Positions 33,255 through 40,667 of a DNA stretch of 42,248 nucleotides are shown piece by piece. The stretch comes from Agrilactobacillus composti DSM 18527 = JCM 14202 (GTDB lineage: Bacteria > Bacillota > Bacilli > Lactobacillales > Lactobacillaceae). Position 1 is the first letter of the stretch; every line of letters starts with the position of its first letter. The position numbers and the translations under genes are program-made. Under the pieces are notes generated by a model. The model was not told the DNA's origin and searched no databases. It saw only the letters and a list, made by a program, of their open reading frames with translations. The DNA is taken from the NCBI RefSeq assembly GCF_001436375.1, contig NZ_AZGA01000068.1, positions 1-42,248 of the forward strand, in the 5' to 3' direction.

Positions 33255-33674
33255 TTACCGCACCTCGAAATCAGGCAGTGGCAACTGGCTAATACTTTGA
33301 ATTAGATTTTTAACATTCGCAAAATCTTGTGTTTCCGCGCCAGTTTGAATAGCTTGCGCAATTTTATCTAGCGCTTGATAAAATTGGATTTTAGCTTGAA
33401 ATATTTGGCGTTTATCCGCCAAGAAAGCTATCGTGTCCTGCTTACAAGCTTCAGTAATAGGCGCATCCATCAAATTGGTAATCATTTTGATTTCCACCAG
33501 ACTTAGCCCGGCATATTTTAAATTCTGAATAATATTGAGGCGGGTCACATCTGCTGTGGAATAATTACGATACTGATTAGCATCTCGTTCTGGGGATAAA
33601 ATCCCTTCTTGGTCATAGTAGCGCAGCGTATCTTTACTACACCCTGTGGCTTTGGCACATTGTTGAATATTCAT
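33255..33674 (-). CDS. MerR family transcriptional regulator
   Basis: A 139-residue regulator: winged helix-turn-helix 'ATGCSKDTLRYYDQEGILSPERD', then 'YRNYSTADVTRLNIIQNLKYAGLSLVEIK' (pieces) and a coiled-coil dimer helix. The Cys in 'TGCSKDTL' and Cys in 'EACKQDT' are the only cysteines, so thiol sensing (as in the AdhR/NmlR branch) is possible but unproven. It is first in the operon with the oxidoreductase and divergent from an Old Yellow Enzyme gene. Its own promoter has a 19-base spacer, the mark of MerR control. Confidence 0.88.
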   Translation of the reverse strand: MNIQQCAKATGCSKDTLRYYDQEGILSPERDANQYRNYSTADVTRLNIIQNLKYAGLSLVEIKMITNLMDAPITEACKQDTIAFLADKRQIFQAKIQFYQALDKIAQAIQTGAETQDFANVKNLIQSISQLPLPDFEVR

Positions 33675-33700
33675 TTTTTCTCAGCTCCTTTATGGTGAAG

Positions 33701-33731
33701 TTATATCATTGGAGGCAACTCGAAGGTCAAG
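33701..33731 (-). promoter_or_regulatory. MerR-type promoter with 19-base spacer
   Basis: On the minus strand TTGACC (complement of 33726-33731) and TATAAC (complement of 33701-33706) are 19 bases apart, and the spacer holds the dyad TTCGAG-TTGC-CTCCAA with one mismatched pair. The overlong spacer and central dyad are the classic MerR-activated layout. Confidence 0.75.
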
Positions 33732-33786
33732 GGCTATTTTAGAAACATCGTTTTATTTTTGCAAGACTAACATGATGGTCCACCGA

Positions 33787-33816
33787 TTGACAGGTTGGAA
33801 AAATAAGGCATACAAT
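33787..33816 (+). promoter_or_regulatory. Promoter of the Old Yellow Enzyme gene
   Basis: TTGACA (33787-33792), 18 bases, TACAAT (33811-33816), about 49 bases before the start codon. Confidence 0.65.
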
Positions 33817-33864
33817 TGTAGTCGTATCACGATGCTCACCGCAACTAAGAAGGGACGTATGTAC

Positions 33865-35004
33865 ATGGCCTATGAATTTTTAGAACCATATGAGTTTGCC
33901 CATAAAGCGATTACTGTTAAGAATCGCATTGTTATTCCCCCAATGACCGAACAAATGGCTTTTGAAGATGGCTCCGTCACCAGCGACGAGCTTGCTTATT
34001 ATGCCAAACATAGCGGTGGTGTGGGGATGTTTATCACCGCCGTGGCCAACGTGAATCCTTTGGGGAAAGGCTTTGAAGGCGAACTCAGTATTGCCGATGA
34101 CCGCTTTATCCCCGGCCTACGCCGGCTAGCCCAAGCTATTAAAAGTAACGGCACCAAGGCCATCATTCAAATCTTCAGTGCCGGCCGGATGAGCAATTCG
34201 GCGGTGTTGCGGGGCCAACAACCCGTTAGCGCCAGTGCCGTAGCCGCTGAACGCCCCGATGCGGAAGTGCCTCGGGCTTTAAGTGAGGCCGAAATTGAAC
34301 AGACTATCCAGGACTTTGGTCAGGCTGTCCGCCGGGCCATTGAAGCCGGCTTTGACGGGGTGGAACTCCACGGCGCCAACACTTACTTATTACAACAATT
34401 TTTCTCACCCCATTCCAACCGCCGGACCGATGCCTGGGGTGGCACTTTGGAAAAGCGCATGACCTTTCCACTGGCAGTTATCGATGAAGCTCAGCGTATC
34501 ATCGAACAATATCCGAAAAAGCCCTTTATTCTAGGCTACCGGATTTCTCCAGAAGAACTGGAACAACCCGGGATCACTATTGAAGACACACTGGCCTTCA
34601 TTGATGTTTTAAAGACCAAACCCCTAGACTACCTCCACGTCTCCACCGGGGATGTGTGGCAAACCTCCATGCGGGATAGCAATGAGACCAGGGCCACCAC
34701 TAAACGCATCCAACAACAAGTCGACGGGGTTTTCCCACTGATCGTGGTGGGGGGCATTGCCACACCAGCTGAAGCTGAAAAAGTTAAAACCAGCGGCTTT
34801 GACTTCGTGGCTTTGGGTCATGAAAGCATCCGCGAACCCCAATGGGTGGAAAAAGTGCAGCAAAACGACGAAAAGTCCATTCGCTACGCCATTTCTTACG
34901 CAGAACTCGCCGAATTAGGCATCCAACCACCGTTCCTGCAGATGCTCTACGCTGTTTCCGGCGGCCCCGCTGGTGTGCCCATGACCACGCCACAAAATAA
35001 ATAA
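33865..35004 (+). CDS. Old Yellow Enzyme family NADH:flavin oxidoreductase
   Basis: A 379-residue FMN-dependent TIM-barrel ene-reductase. 'VKNRIVIPPMTEQMA' starts the barrel, 'IIQIFSAGR' holds an FMN contact, 'VELHGANTYLLQQFFSPHSNRRTDAWGG' (pieces) includes the active-site HGAN motif (family usually H-G-A-H or H-G-A-N), and 'VVGGIATPAEAE' binds phosphate. Reduces activated double bonds or nitro compounds with NAD(P)H. ATG 33865 is chosen: AAGGGA 9 bases upstream, whereas 33859 is too close and 33709 starts within the promoter. Divergent from the merR operon; it may respond to the same electrophile. Confidence 0.9.
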   Translation: MAYEFLEPYEFAHKAITVKNRIVIPPMTEQMAFEDGSVTSDELAYYAKHSGGVGMFITAVANVNPLGKGFEGELSIADDRFIPGLRRLAQAIKSNGTKAIIQIFSAGRMSNSAVLRGQQPVSASAVAAERPDAEVPRALSEAEIEQTIQDFGQAVRRAIEAGFDGVELHGANTYLLQQFFSPHSNRRTDAWGGTLEKRMTFPLAVIDEAQRIIEQYPKKPFILGYRISPEELEQPGITIEDTLAFIDVLKTKPLDYLHVSTGDVWQTSMRDSNETRATTKRIQQQVDGVFPLIVVGGIATPAEAEKVKTSGFDFVALGHESIREPQWVEKVQQNDEKSIRYAISYAELAELGIQPPFLQMLYAVSGGPAGVPMTTPQNK

Positions 35005-35024
35005 TTCACAAGGTCGTCTTGATG

Positions 35025-35047
35025 AGCCGTCATCGGGGCGGCTTTTT
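35025..35047 (+). terminator. Terminator of the Old Yellow Enzyme gene
   Basis: AGCCG (35025-35029) with CGGCT (35039-35043), then five T. Confidence 0.65.
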
Positions 35048-35117
35048 GTGTTATCCTTAGTTGTAAGCGTCTAAATATCAGCGCTTGCCAGACTTTAAGA
35101 TAAGGAAATGATAACGC

Positions 35118-36587
35118 ATGTCTACTGCACAAACGTCACAGACGCCACCCCAAAACAAACGTTGGATCGTGATGGCGGCTGTATTTATTGCGACCTTTAT
35201 GACCTCCGTGGAAGTGACCATTGTCACCACCGCTTTACCGGCCATTATCAGTGAGCTCCATGGCCTGGCTTATCAAAGCTGGATCATGAGTGCATATTTA
35301 TTGACCACGGCCATCACCACTCCGATTTATGGGAAATTGGCCGATGCCTTCGGGCGCCGCCGGGTGTTCTTATGGGGGGTATTGGTCTTTACCTTGGGGT
35401 CTTTTTTAAGCGGCTTATCCCCGACGATTTTCCTGCTGGTCTTATCCCGGGCACTGCAAGGGATTGGGGCCGGGGCAGTGATGCCTTTGACCTTTACCAT
35501 CATTGCCGATAATTTTGACTTTGAGCAACGGGCCAATATCTTAGCGCTAAACAATACAGCCTGGGGCCTGTCAGCACTAGTGGGGCCATTATTGGGGGGC
35601 TTTTTAGTAGACCAGCTTTCTTGGCACTGGGTCTTCTTCGTCAATGTACCCTTGGGCATCTTAGTGCTGTTATTGGTTTGGTTTGGGTACCATGAAAAAG
35701 CGCCGGAAAAAGTATCTATTCAAGCCGATTGGTACGGCATCGCTTGGCTGGCCGTGGGCTTGGTGGGGTTATTGTTGGCCATTCAATTTTTAGACCATCA
35801 AACTTGGTTAGCCTTGGGTCTGTTCGTCATCGCCATCATCAGTTTTGTGTTGTTGGTCCGGCGGGAACGGCGCTTCAGTGATCCTTTGATTTCACCAAAA
35901 ATGTTTCGCAATCATACCTTTTCCATTCAAATTATCACCGCCACGATTTTAAGTGGGGTCTTAATGGCCTATCAAATTTACTTCCCAATTTGGCTCCAGT
36001 CCTTGTACCGATTGTCCGCCACGGAAGCCGGGTTAGTGGTGACCTCCAGCTCGGTAGTCTGGTTGGCCGCGTCGTTTTTAGTGGGCCCACTGATTGCCCG
36101 TTTCGTGCCAAAACGCATCGCCTTGACTTTGATCACGATGTTGTTATTGATTTACGTGAGTCTATTATTTGCCGGACTCAATTTCCCCGTGTGGACTTTT
36201 TATGTCATTGCCATGCTCAATGGTTTGGGGATGGGTATCATCATCAGTATGAATATCATCTTAAGTCAGCATCTGGTGCCAGAGAACATGGTGGGGTCAG
36301 CTACTTCCGTCCTAACCCTGGGCCGGTCCTTAGGGCAAACCGTGATGACCGGCGTTTACGGGGCTATTTTTAACCTGATGATCCGGGCCAACTTACACAG
36401 CGGCGTCACCTTTGGTCAAGTGAATAATATCATCAGTGCCAAACATCGGGGCCCGATTTTACACCAAGCCTTGATCAATCCGATTATTTTAACGGCCTTA
36501 CATACGGTGTTCTTCGTGGTGGTTGTGATAATCGTGTTAGTTTTGATAATCAATTGGTTAGATCCTAATCACAAGGTAATAGAATAA
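35118..36587 (+). CDS. DHA2 family MFS multidrug exporter
   Basis: A 489-residue membrane exporter with 14 predicted segments. 'MTSVEVTIVTTALPAI' is the segment 1 motif, 'GKLADAFGRRRVF' motif A, and 'NNTAWGLSALVGPLLGG' motif C of proton-driven drug antiporters. It lacks the long extra loop of the exporter at 30298-32010. AAGGAAA precedes the ATG with spacing of about 8. The stop is followed by a small stem (GCCGAA/TTCGGC near 36597-36613) without a T run, then by the promoter of the methionine leader. No regulator gene is adjacent, so control is not apparent. Confidence 0.88.
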   Translation: MSTAQTSQTPPQNKRWIVMAAVFIATFMTSVEVTIVTTALPAIISELHGLAYQSWIMSAYLLTTAITTPIYGKLADAFGRRRVFLWGVLVFTLGSFLSGLSPTIFLLVLSRALQGIGAGAVMPLTFTIIADNFDFEQRANILALNNTAWGLSALVGPLLGGFLVDQLSWHWVFFVNVPLGILVLLLVWFGYHEKAPEKVSIQADWYGIAWLAVGLVGLLLAIQFLDHQTWLALGLFVIAIISFVLLVRRERRFSDPLISPKMFRNHTFSIQIITATILSGVLMAYQIYFPIWLQSLYRLSATEAGLVVTSSSVVWLAASFLVGPLIARFVPKRIALTLITMLLLIYVSLLFAGLNFPVWTFYVIAMLNGLGMGIIISMNIILSQHLVPENMVGSATSVLTLGRSLGQTVMTGVYGAIFNLMIRANLHSGVTFGQVNNIISAKHRGPILHQALINPIILTALHTVFFVVVVIIVLVLIINWLDPNHKVIE

Positions 36588-36618
36588 CTCTTACTGCCGA
36601 ATTAATTTCGGCCCCGTC

Positions 36619-36647
36619 TTGACAAGCTTTCCTAAAACGGTTAAATT
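36619..36647 (+). promoter_or_regulatory. Promoter of the Met T-box leader
   Basis: TTGACA (36619-36624), 17 bases, TAAATT (36642-36647). Start of transcription falls at about 36654, right at the base of T-box Stem I. Confidence 0.7.
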
Positions 36648-36654
36648 AGCATTA

Positions 36655-36918
36655 AGCTTTGATGAGAAGAGTAATGCCGAGAACCTAACCAAAGAGAGCT
36701 TCGTTGTGGTGGAAGAAGACTAGGGGACTGGCATGAAGATGAGCTCGGAGCTAATTTAGCGGTCTAGCGGCTGCTGAATTCGGGTGCGCCCGTTATCTGC
36801 GCCAAGTATTCAAAATTTCGGGTACTTATGAAGCTTGATATCGCGAGGTATCAAGGAATTACAGGTGGTAAAGTGGTGCTCCACCCTGTGCATGATGTGC
36901 ATGGGGTGGGGCTTTTTT
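36655..36918 (+). promoter_or_regulatory. Methionine-specific T-box leader
   Basis: Stem I closes with AGCTTTGA (36655-36662) and TCGGAGCT (36745-36752), then ATGCC (36674-36678) with GGCAT (36730-36734). Between them the left side has AGAAGAGTA (the AGTA bulge) and the right side GAAG-ATG-AG, so the specifier is ATG (36739-36741), Met. 'AGAGAGC' and 'GTGGTGG' in the upper stem match T-box conserved loops. The antiterminator ACAGGTGG (36861-36868) can pair with CCACCCTGT (36881-36889); the T-loop has TGGT (36866-36869), complementary to tRNA-Met 3' ACCA. The terminator is 36881-36918. The usual TGGTACCGCG is replaced by TGGTAAAGTG. Confidence 0.85.
36881..36918 (+). terminator. Terminator half of the Met T-box
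   Basis: CCACCC (36881-36886) pairs with GGGTGG (36904-36909) around an inner GTGCAT/GTGCAT-like stem, followed by GGCTTTTTT. It competes with the antiterminator. Confidence 0.8.
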
Positions 36919-36970
36919 ATTGCCCAAAATTAGGCAAACACGCATCAAAAAAATACTTGGAGGTTACATA

Positions 36971-37804
36971 ATGAACAGCAAATTTCGTCGTCCCATCGCC
37001 TTGATCCTCAGTGCCGTCGCCCTGGTGGCTGGGCTCGTTTTAGTACGACCCGGTATCCCGGCCCAGGCCGCCCAAAGCGGGAAAACTATCCGCCTAGGGA
37101 CATCCCCGGGCCCTTACAGCCAACTGTTTTTAGATGGGGTCAAACCCATTTTGCAAAAAGAAGGCTATACCGTCACCACCCAATCCTTCTCTGATCTGAT
37201 TCACGCCGACTTGGCCTTGAGTCAAGGGGATGTGGACCTCAATGTGGAACAACATAGTGCCTGGTTAGAGAACTTTAACAAAGAAAAGCACTCGGACTTT
37301 GTGGCCTTGACCCCAATTCCTACAGTACCGGCTGGGATTTTCCCCGGGTCCAGCAAATCTTTGAAAAACATTAAAAAGGGCGCCAAAGTGGCTATCCCCA
37401 ACGACCCCTCCAACCTATCCCGGGCCTATCAACTGTTAGCCCAAGCCAAGCTGATTACTTTGAAATCTAAAGCTACCGCCAGCAACGTGACCCAACATGA
37501 TATTAAAAGTAATCCCCATAGCTTGAAGTTCGTGGAAATGAGTTCCGCCCAAATCCCCCGGGCCATCAAAGATGTGAATTACGCCGTGATCCCTGGCAGT
37601 ATCAGCTATAACGCCAAAATCCCTGCCAAATCAGCCTTGAAGACGGAAAAACTCCAGAAACAATATCTCCTGGTGGCTACCGTGAATAAGAGTGAGGCCA
37701 ACAAACCTTGGGCCAAAGCCGTGAAGAAAGCTTATCAGTCCAAGACGTTTAAAGATTACGTGAAAAATCACAACAAACAAGGTTATTGGTACATTCCTAA
37801 ATAA
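36971..37804 (+). CDS. metQ: MetQ-like methionine-binding protein without lipobox
   Basis: A 277-residue substrate-binding protein of the NlpA/MetQ family. Signal peptide 'MNSKFRRPIALILSAVALVA...' ends AQA-A at about residue 34. 'IRLGTSPGPYSQLF' starts the mature fold, 'VDLNVEQHSAWLENFNKEK' (pieces) and 'VAIPNDPSNLSRAYQLL' are family blocks, and 'MSSAQIPRAIKDVNYAVI' closes the ligand cleft. There is no cysteine anywhere, so no lipid anchor; a normal MetQ is a lipoprotein. ATG 36971 has GGAGG 7 bases upstream. The Met T-box fits methionine uptake. The permease and ATPase genes metN and metP do not follow; an M20 peptidase gene does, 15 bases downstream. Confidence 0.88.
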   Translation: MNSKFRRPIALILSAVALVAGLVLVRPGIPAQAAQSGKTIRLGTSPGPYSQLFLDGVKPILQKEGYTVTTQSFSDLIHADLALSQGDVDLNVEQHSAWLENFNKEKHSDFVALTPIPTVPAGIFPGSSKSLKNIKKGAKVAIPNDPSNLSRAYQLLAQAKLITLKSKATASNVTQHDIKSNPHSLKFVEMSSAQIPRAIKDVNYAVIPGSISYNAKIPAKSALKTEKLQKQYLLVATVNKSEANKPWAKAVKKAYQSKTFKDYVKNHNKQGYWYIPK

Positions 37805-37819
37805 ATTGGAGGGTCGATC

Positions 37820-38989
37820 ATGACAGTTATCACAACAGCAGAACAATTACAAATTTTAAAGGATTTAGTGGCCATTCCCTCGGTCAATGACCAGGAACAA
37901 GCCGTGGCCGAATATCTCCAGAAACTGTTAGCTAAACACAACATCGCCGCTAAACTCGTGCAATTATCCCCAGGCCGCGCCAGCTTGGTAGCCGAAATCG
38001 GCGCCGGTAAACCCATCTTTGCCGTATCCGGGCACCTAGACGTGGTGGCTCCCGGGGAATTAGACCAATGGGCCACCGACCCCTTCACCCTGACTGAAAA
38101 GGCCGGTAAGCTCTATGGTCGCGGCGCCTCAGACATGAAGTCCGGCTTAGCCGCCATGGTCATTGCCCTGATTGAAATTCAAGATCAACATTTGTTGAAA
38201 AAAGGCACCATTCGCCTGCTGGCCACCGCCGGGGAGGAAATCGGCGAACCTGGAGCTATCCAACTTTATCAAGCAGGCTACCTGGATGATGTGGATGCCC
38301 TCCTAATCGGCGAACCCTCTGGCTATAACATTACTTACGCCCACAAGGGACCTTTGAATATCCGCATCACTTCTAAGGGAGAAGCCGCCCACAGTTCCCG
38401 GCCCCAACTGGGATATAACGCCATTGACCCGCTGATCGAAGTAATACACAACGCCAACCGGGAATTTCGCAGTTTGACCCAAACCGATGACACCCTGGGC
38501 AAAGTGATTTTTAACGCCACCGTGATCCATGCCGGCGACCAAGTCAACACCATCCCCGCCTTAGCCTATGCCCTGGTCAACGTCCGGGCCACCCCAGCTT
38601 TTACCAACCAGCAAGTCATTGACCTGTTGCAACAATTGCTCAAAGCCCAAAACGACCAAGGCGCCCGCTTGAGCCTCACCGTGGAGATGTCCCTAGAACC
38701 CGTAAAGGCCCCCAAGGATTCCCGCCTGGCCCAATTAGCCGTAGCCATCGGCAAACCCTACGCCAAAGCCGACATCCCGCTGCAAGCCACGGCAGGGGGC
38801 ACCGATGCTTCCAACTTCTTAAAAGACAAACCAGCTAGTTTTCCCTTCATCGTCTTTGGCCCCGGCAATCTCAGTTCCCACAAGGTCAACGAGTACGTGG
38901 ACCAAGACATGTATCTGAATTTCGTAAAACTTTACCAACAGCTCTTTAGCACTTATGTGAATGAAGCGAAAGGCGATACCTTGAATTGA
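37820..38989 (+). CDS. M20 family metallopeptidase (ArgE/DapE-like)
   Basis: A 389-residue di-zinc hydrolase. 'VSGHLDVVAPGE' (first metal His/Asp), 'YGRGASDMKSGLAAM' (bridging Asp), 'TAGEEIGEPGA' (catalytic Glu-Glu), 'IGEPSG' (metal Glu) and the dimerisation insert 'AHSSRPQLG' follow the ArgE/DapE order; 'TAGGTDASNF' and 'PGNLSSHKVNEYV' hold the last ligands. It removes an acyl group from an amino acid or splits a small peptide. Co-transcription with metQ under a Met T-box suggests release of methionine from an N-acyl or peptide form; that is inference. GGAGG precedes the ATG. A strong terminator follows. Confidence 0.85.
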   Translation: MTVITTAEQLQILKDLVAIPSVNDQEQAVAEYLQKLLAKHNIAAKLVQLSPGRASLVAEIGAGKPIFAVSGHLDVVAPGELDQWATDPFTLTEKAGKLYGRGASDMKSGLAAMVIALIEIQDQHLLKKGTIRLLATAGEEIGEPGAIQLYQAGYLDDVDALLIGEPSGYNITYAHKGPLNIRITSKGEAAHSSRPQLGYNAIDPLIEVIHNANREFRSLTQTDDTLGKVIFNATVIHAGDQVNTIPALAYALVNVRATPAFTNQQVIDLLQQLLKAQNDQGARLSLTVEMSLEPVKAPKDSRLAQLAVAIGKPYAKADIPLQATAGGTDASNFLKDKPASFPFIVFGPGNLSSHKVNEYVDQDMYLNFVKLYQQLFSTYVNEAKGDTLN

Positions 38990-39047
38990 AAAAAGCAATT
39001 CCCCATCAACGCTCGAATTTTCAGCCGCGATTGGGAATTGCTTTTTT
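38989..39047. terminator. Bidirectional terminator after the M20 peptidase
   Basis: AAAAAAGCAATTCCC (38989-39003) and its exact complement (39033-39047) form a 15-bp stem with A and T tracts on the outer ends. Confidence 0.9.
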
Positions 39048-39083
39048 AGCTGGGCTGGTGGTCAACGTGGCTACAGCTAAGGG

Positions 39084-39572
39084 CTATATTTCTTTGAGAT
39101 AAATCAATGAATCCCGTTTCGGAAAATCCCAATGGAATTTCAGCTGGTCTTCCGCAATCTGCTGAAAGCCTTGTTTCTCATAAAAATGGTGGGCTCGCAC
39201 TTGGCTCCCCGGGGTATCCAGGGCGATTTCTGAAAAATCATGGGTCTGGGCAAAGGTCAACAGGGTCGCCATCAAAGGCCGCCCCAAGTGCTGGGGAACA
39301 CCTCGATAAGCCGGTAGGGTAAAGAACTTTTTCAAAATACCCGCCTGGCTATTCACTGGCATTAAGCCGATACTGCCCACTACTTGCCCTTGATCTAAAG
39401 CTAGCCAAAACTGACCCCCAGCACGCTGGTAGTGGTTTTCGATGTCAAAAATATCAGCTTGGTCGGCCATTTTCATCCCCAACCCGGCCTCAATATTCTG
39501 GCAATAATTGATCAAATCCACCAGCTGAGCCAAGTGGTCCGGGGTAAATACATAAGGCTCAATTTTAATCAC
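39084..39572 (-). CDS. GNAT family N-acetyltransferase
   Basis: A 162-residue acetyltransferase. 'IEPYVFTPDHLAQLVDL' opens the fold, 'VGSIGLMPVNSQAGILKKFFTLPAYRG' (pieces) leads into the acetyl-CoA loop 'RGVPQHLGRPLMATLL', and 'AHHFYEKQGFQQI' is the last GNAT strand-helix. Substrate unknown. The start is GTG 39572 with GGAGG 7 bases upstream; ATG 39590 lies before that site and is less likely. It is the last gene on the minus strand after the LysR gene, which ends 24 bases upstream, so the two may be co-transcribed. Confidence 0.8.
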   Translation of the reverse strand: MIKIEPYVFTPDHLAQLVDLINYCQNIEAGLGMKMADQADIFDIENHYQRAGGQFWLALDQGQVVGSIGLMPVNSQAGILKKFFTLPAYRGVPQHLGRPLMATLLTFAQTHDFSEIALDTPGSQVRAHHFYEKQGFQQIAEDQLKFHWDFPKRDSLIYLKEI

Positions 39573-39596
39573 GACAATGCCTCCATTCACCCGCGG

Positions 39597-40484
39597 TCAG
39601 TCAACTTGACCAGCGTCTTTGACGATTGCAATAAACTGCTTTTCCACTTCTGACAGCAAGTAATCCTGGCGATAAGCCAAGTAAACCTTGAACTTGGGCG
39701 GGTCATAGTCTTTTAAGGTTAAAGCCTGCAACTGGTCACTGCTGTCGATAGCCAAGCTAGTGAGCAAGGCCACGCCGGCGTTTTGGACCACCATGCTTTT
39801 TAAAATATTCACATCACTGGCCCGATAAATCACCCGGGGTTTGTGGCGATGGTGGCTGATCATTTCCGCGAAGACTTTATCATGGCTGAAATTCTCGTTG
39901 AAAACCACAAAGGGTTGGCGTACCAAGGTCTTGTAATCCACCACCGATTTGTCCCCCAAAGGATTAGCGGAACTGGCAATGATGTTAAAATCATAGGCCG
40001 CTAATAAATCCAAATGCAGCCGACTACTATCTAAAGGCTGACTGGCGCCAATGAACGCCAAGTCCAAGTTACCCGCCAGCAACAAGTCCAATAATTCCTG
40101 GGACCCCACCGAAGTACTGACTAAGCTTTGAATCAGGTTGGCCTGGTTTAATGCCGGGACAAATCGGGGGAAGAAGTGGCTGCCAATGATCGGTGGCAGG
40201 CCTAATTTAATTTTAGGAATTTTATCCTGGGCTACCTCTTGAATGGCTAAATCCAACTCCTCTAAAATATTGTGGGCGTGGATGACAAATTGCTGGCCTT
40301 CCGGGGTCAAATCCACTGAATGATGGGACTGGTCCCGGTGGATCAAATTACCATCGACACTTTGTTCTACCCGCTTGATGGCATAGGTAATGGTGGGCTG
40401 GGACACTTGAAAGAACTGGGCCACCTGGGTAAAGTTCTTCAGCTCCGCTAATTTTACAAAATATTCCAAATCCCGAATTTGCAT
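39597..40484 (-). CDS. LysR family transcriptional regulator
   Basis: A 295-residue regulator: N-terminal winged helix 'DLEYFVKLAELKNFTQVAQFFQVSQPTITYAIKRVEQSVDG' (pieces), then a two-lobed effector domain ('KLGLPPIIGSHFFPRFVPAL', 'DLAFIGA', 'VVQNAGVALLTS'). The length and helix sequence recall the MleR/CcpC-like branch of lactobacilli, but the target is not clear. The downstream GNAT gene on the same strand may belong with it. The promoter region has two palindromes (separate entry). Confidence 0.88.
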   Translation of the reverse strand: MQIRDLEYFVKLAELKNFTQVAQFFQVSQPTITYAIKRVEQSVDGNLIHRDQSHHSVDLTPEGQQFVIHAHNILEELDLAIQEVAQDKIPKIKLGLPPIIGSHFFPRFVPALNQANLIQSLVSTSVGSQELLDLLLAGNLDLAFIGASQPLDSSRLHLDLLAAYDFNIIASSANPLGDKSVVDYKTLVRQPFVVFNENFSHDKVFAEMISHHRHKPRVIYRASDVNILKSMVVQNAGVALLTSLAIDSSDQLQALTLKDYDPPKFKVYLAYRQDYLLSEVEKQFIAIVKDAGQVD

Positions 40485-40505
40485 GAAACAGCCTGCTCTC
40501 TAAAA

Positions 40506-40559
40506 CGTATACAAATGTGATCACATCCGGTCTATGGTATTACTTCATATTTTAGACCG
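40506..40559 (-). promoter_or_regulatory. LysR promoter with two palindromes
   Basis: On the minus strand TAGACC (complement of 40529-40534) and TATACG (complement of 40506-40511) are 17 bases apart. The -35 is inside the right arm of CGGTCTA...TAGACCG (40528-40534 and 40553-40559), whose centre has TATG/CATA. The spacer contains a perfect 12-bp palindrome ATGTGATCACAT (40515-40526). Likely autoregulatory sites. Confidence 0.5.
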
Positions 40560-40667
40560 TTAAGCTACGTCTTTCGTCGATTTCGTAAACGCCGATATTC
40601 CCCCTTCTGAACAAGTCAGTTGGGACAGTGACCGACTGGAGAATCATCAATGAACGGTTTCCCGTTC
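40560..40667 (-). ncRNA. Putative omega-RNA scaffold at the tnpB 3' end
   Basis: In TnpB systems a guide RNA overlaps the 3' end of the gene and the element's right end. Here the minus strand has a GAACGG-loop-CCGTTC hairpin across the last codons (40652-40667) and a second 7-bp hairpin AGTCGGT/ACTGACT just downstream (about 40613-40636). The exact end of the element and the guide start cannot be fixed from one copy. Confidence 0.35.
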
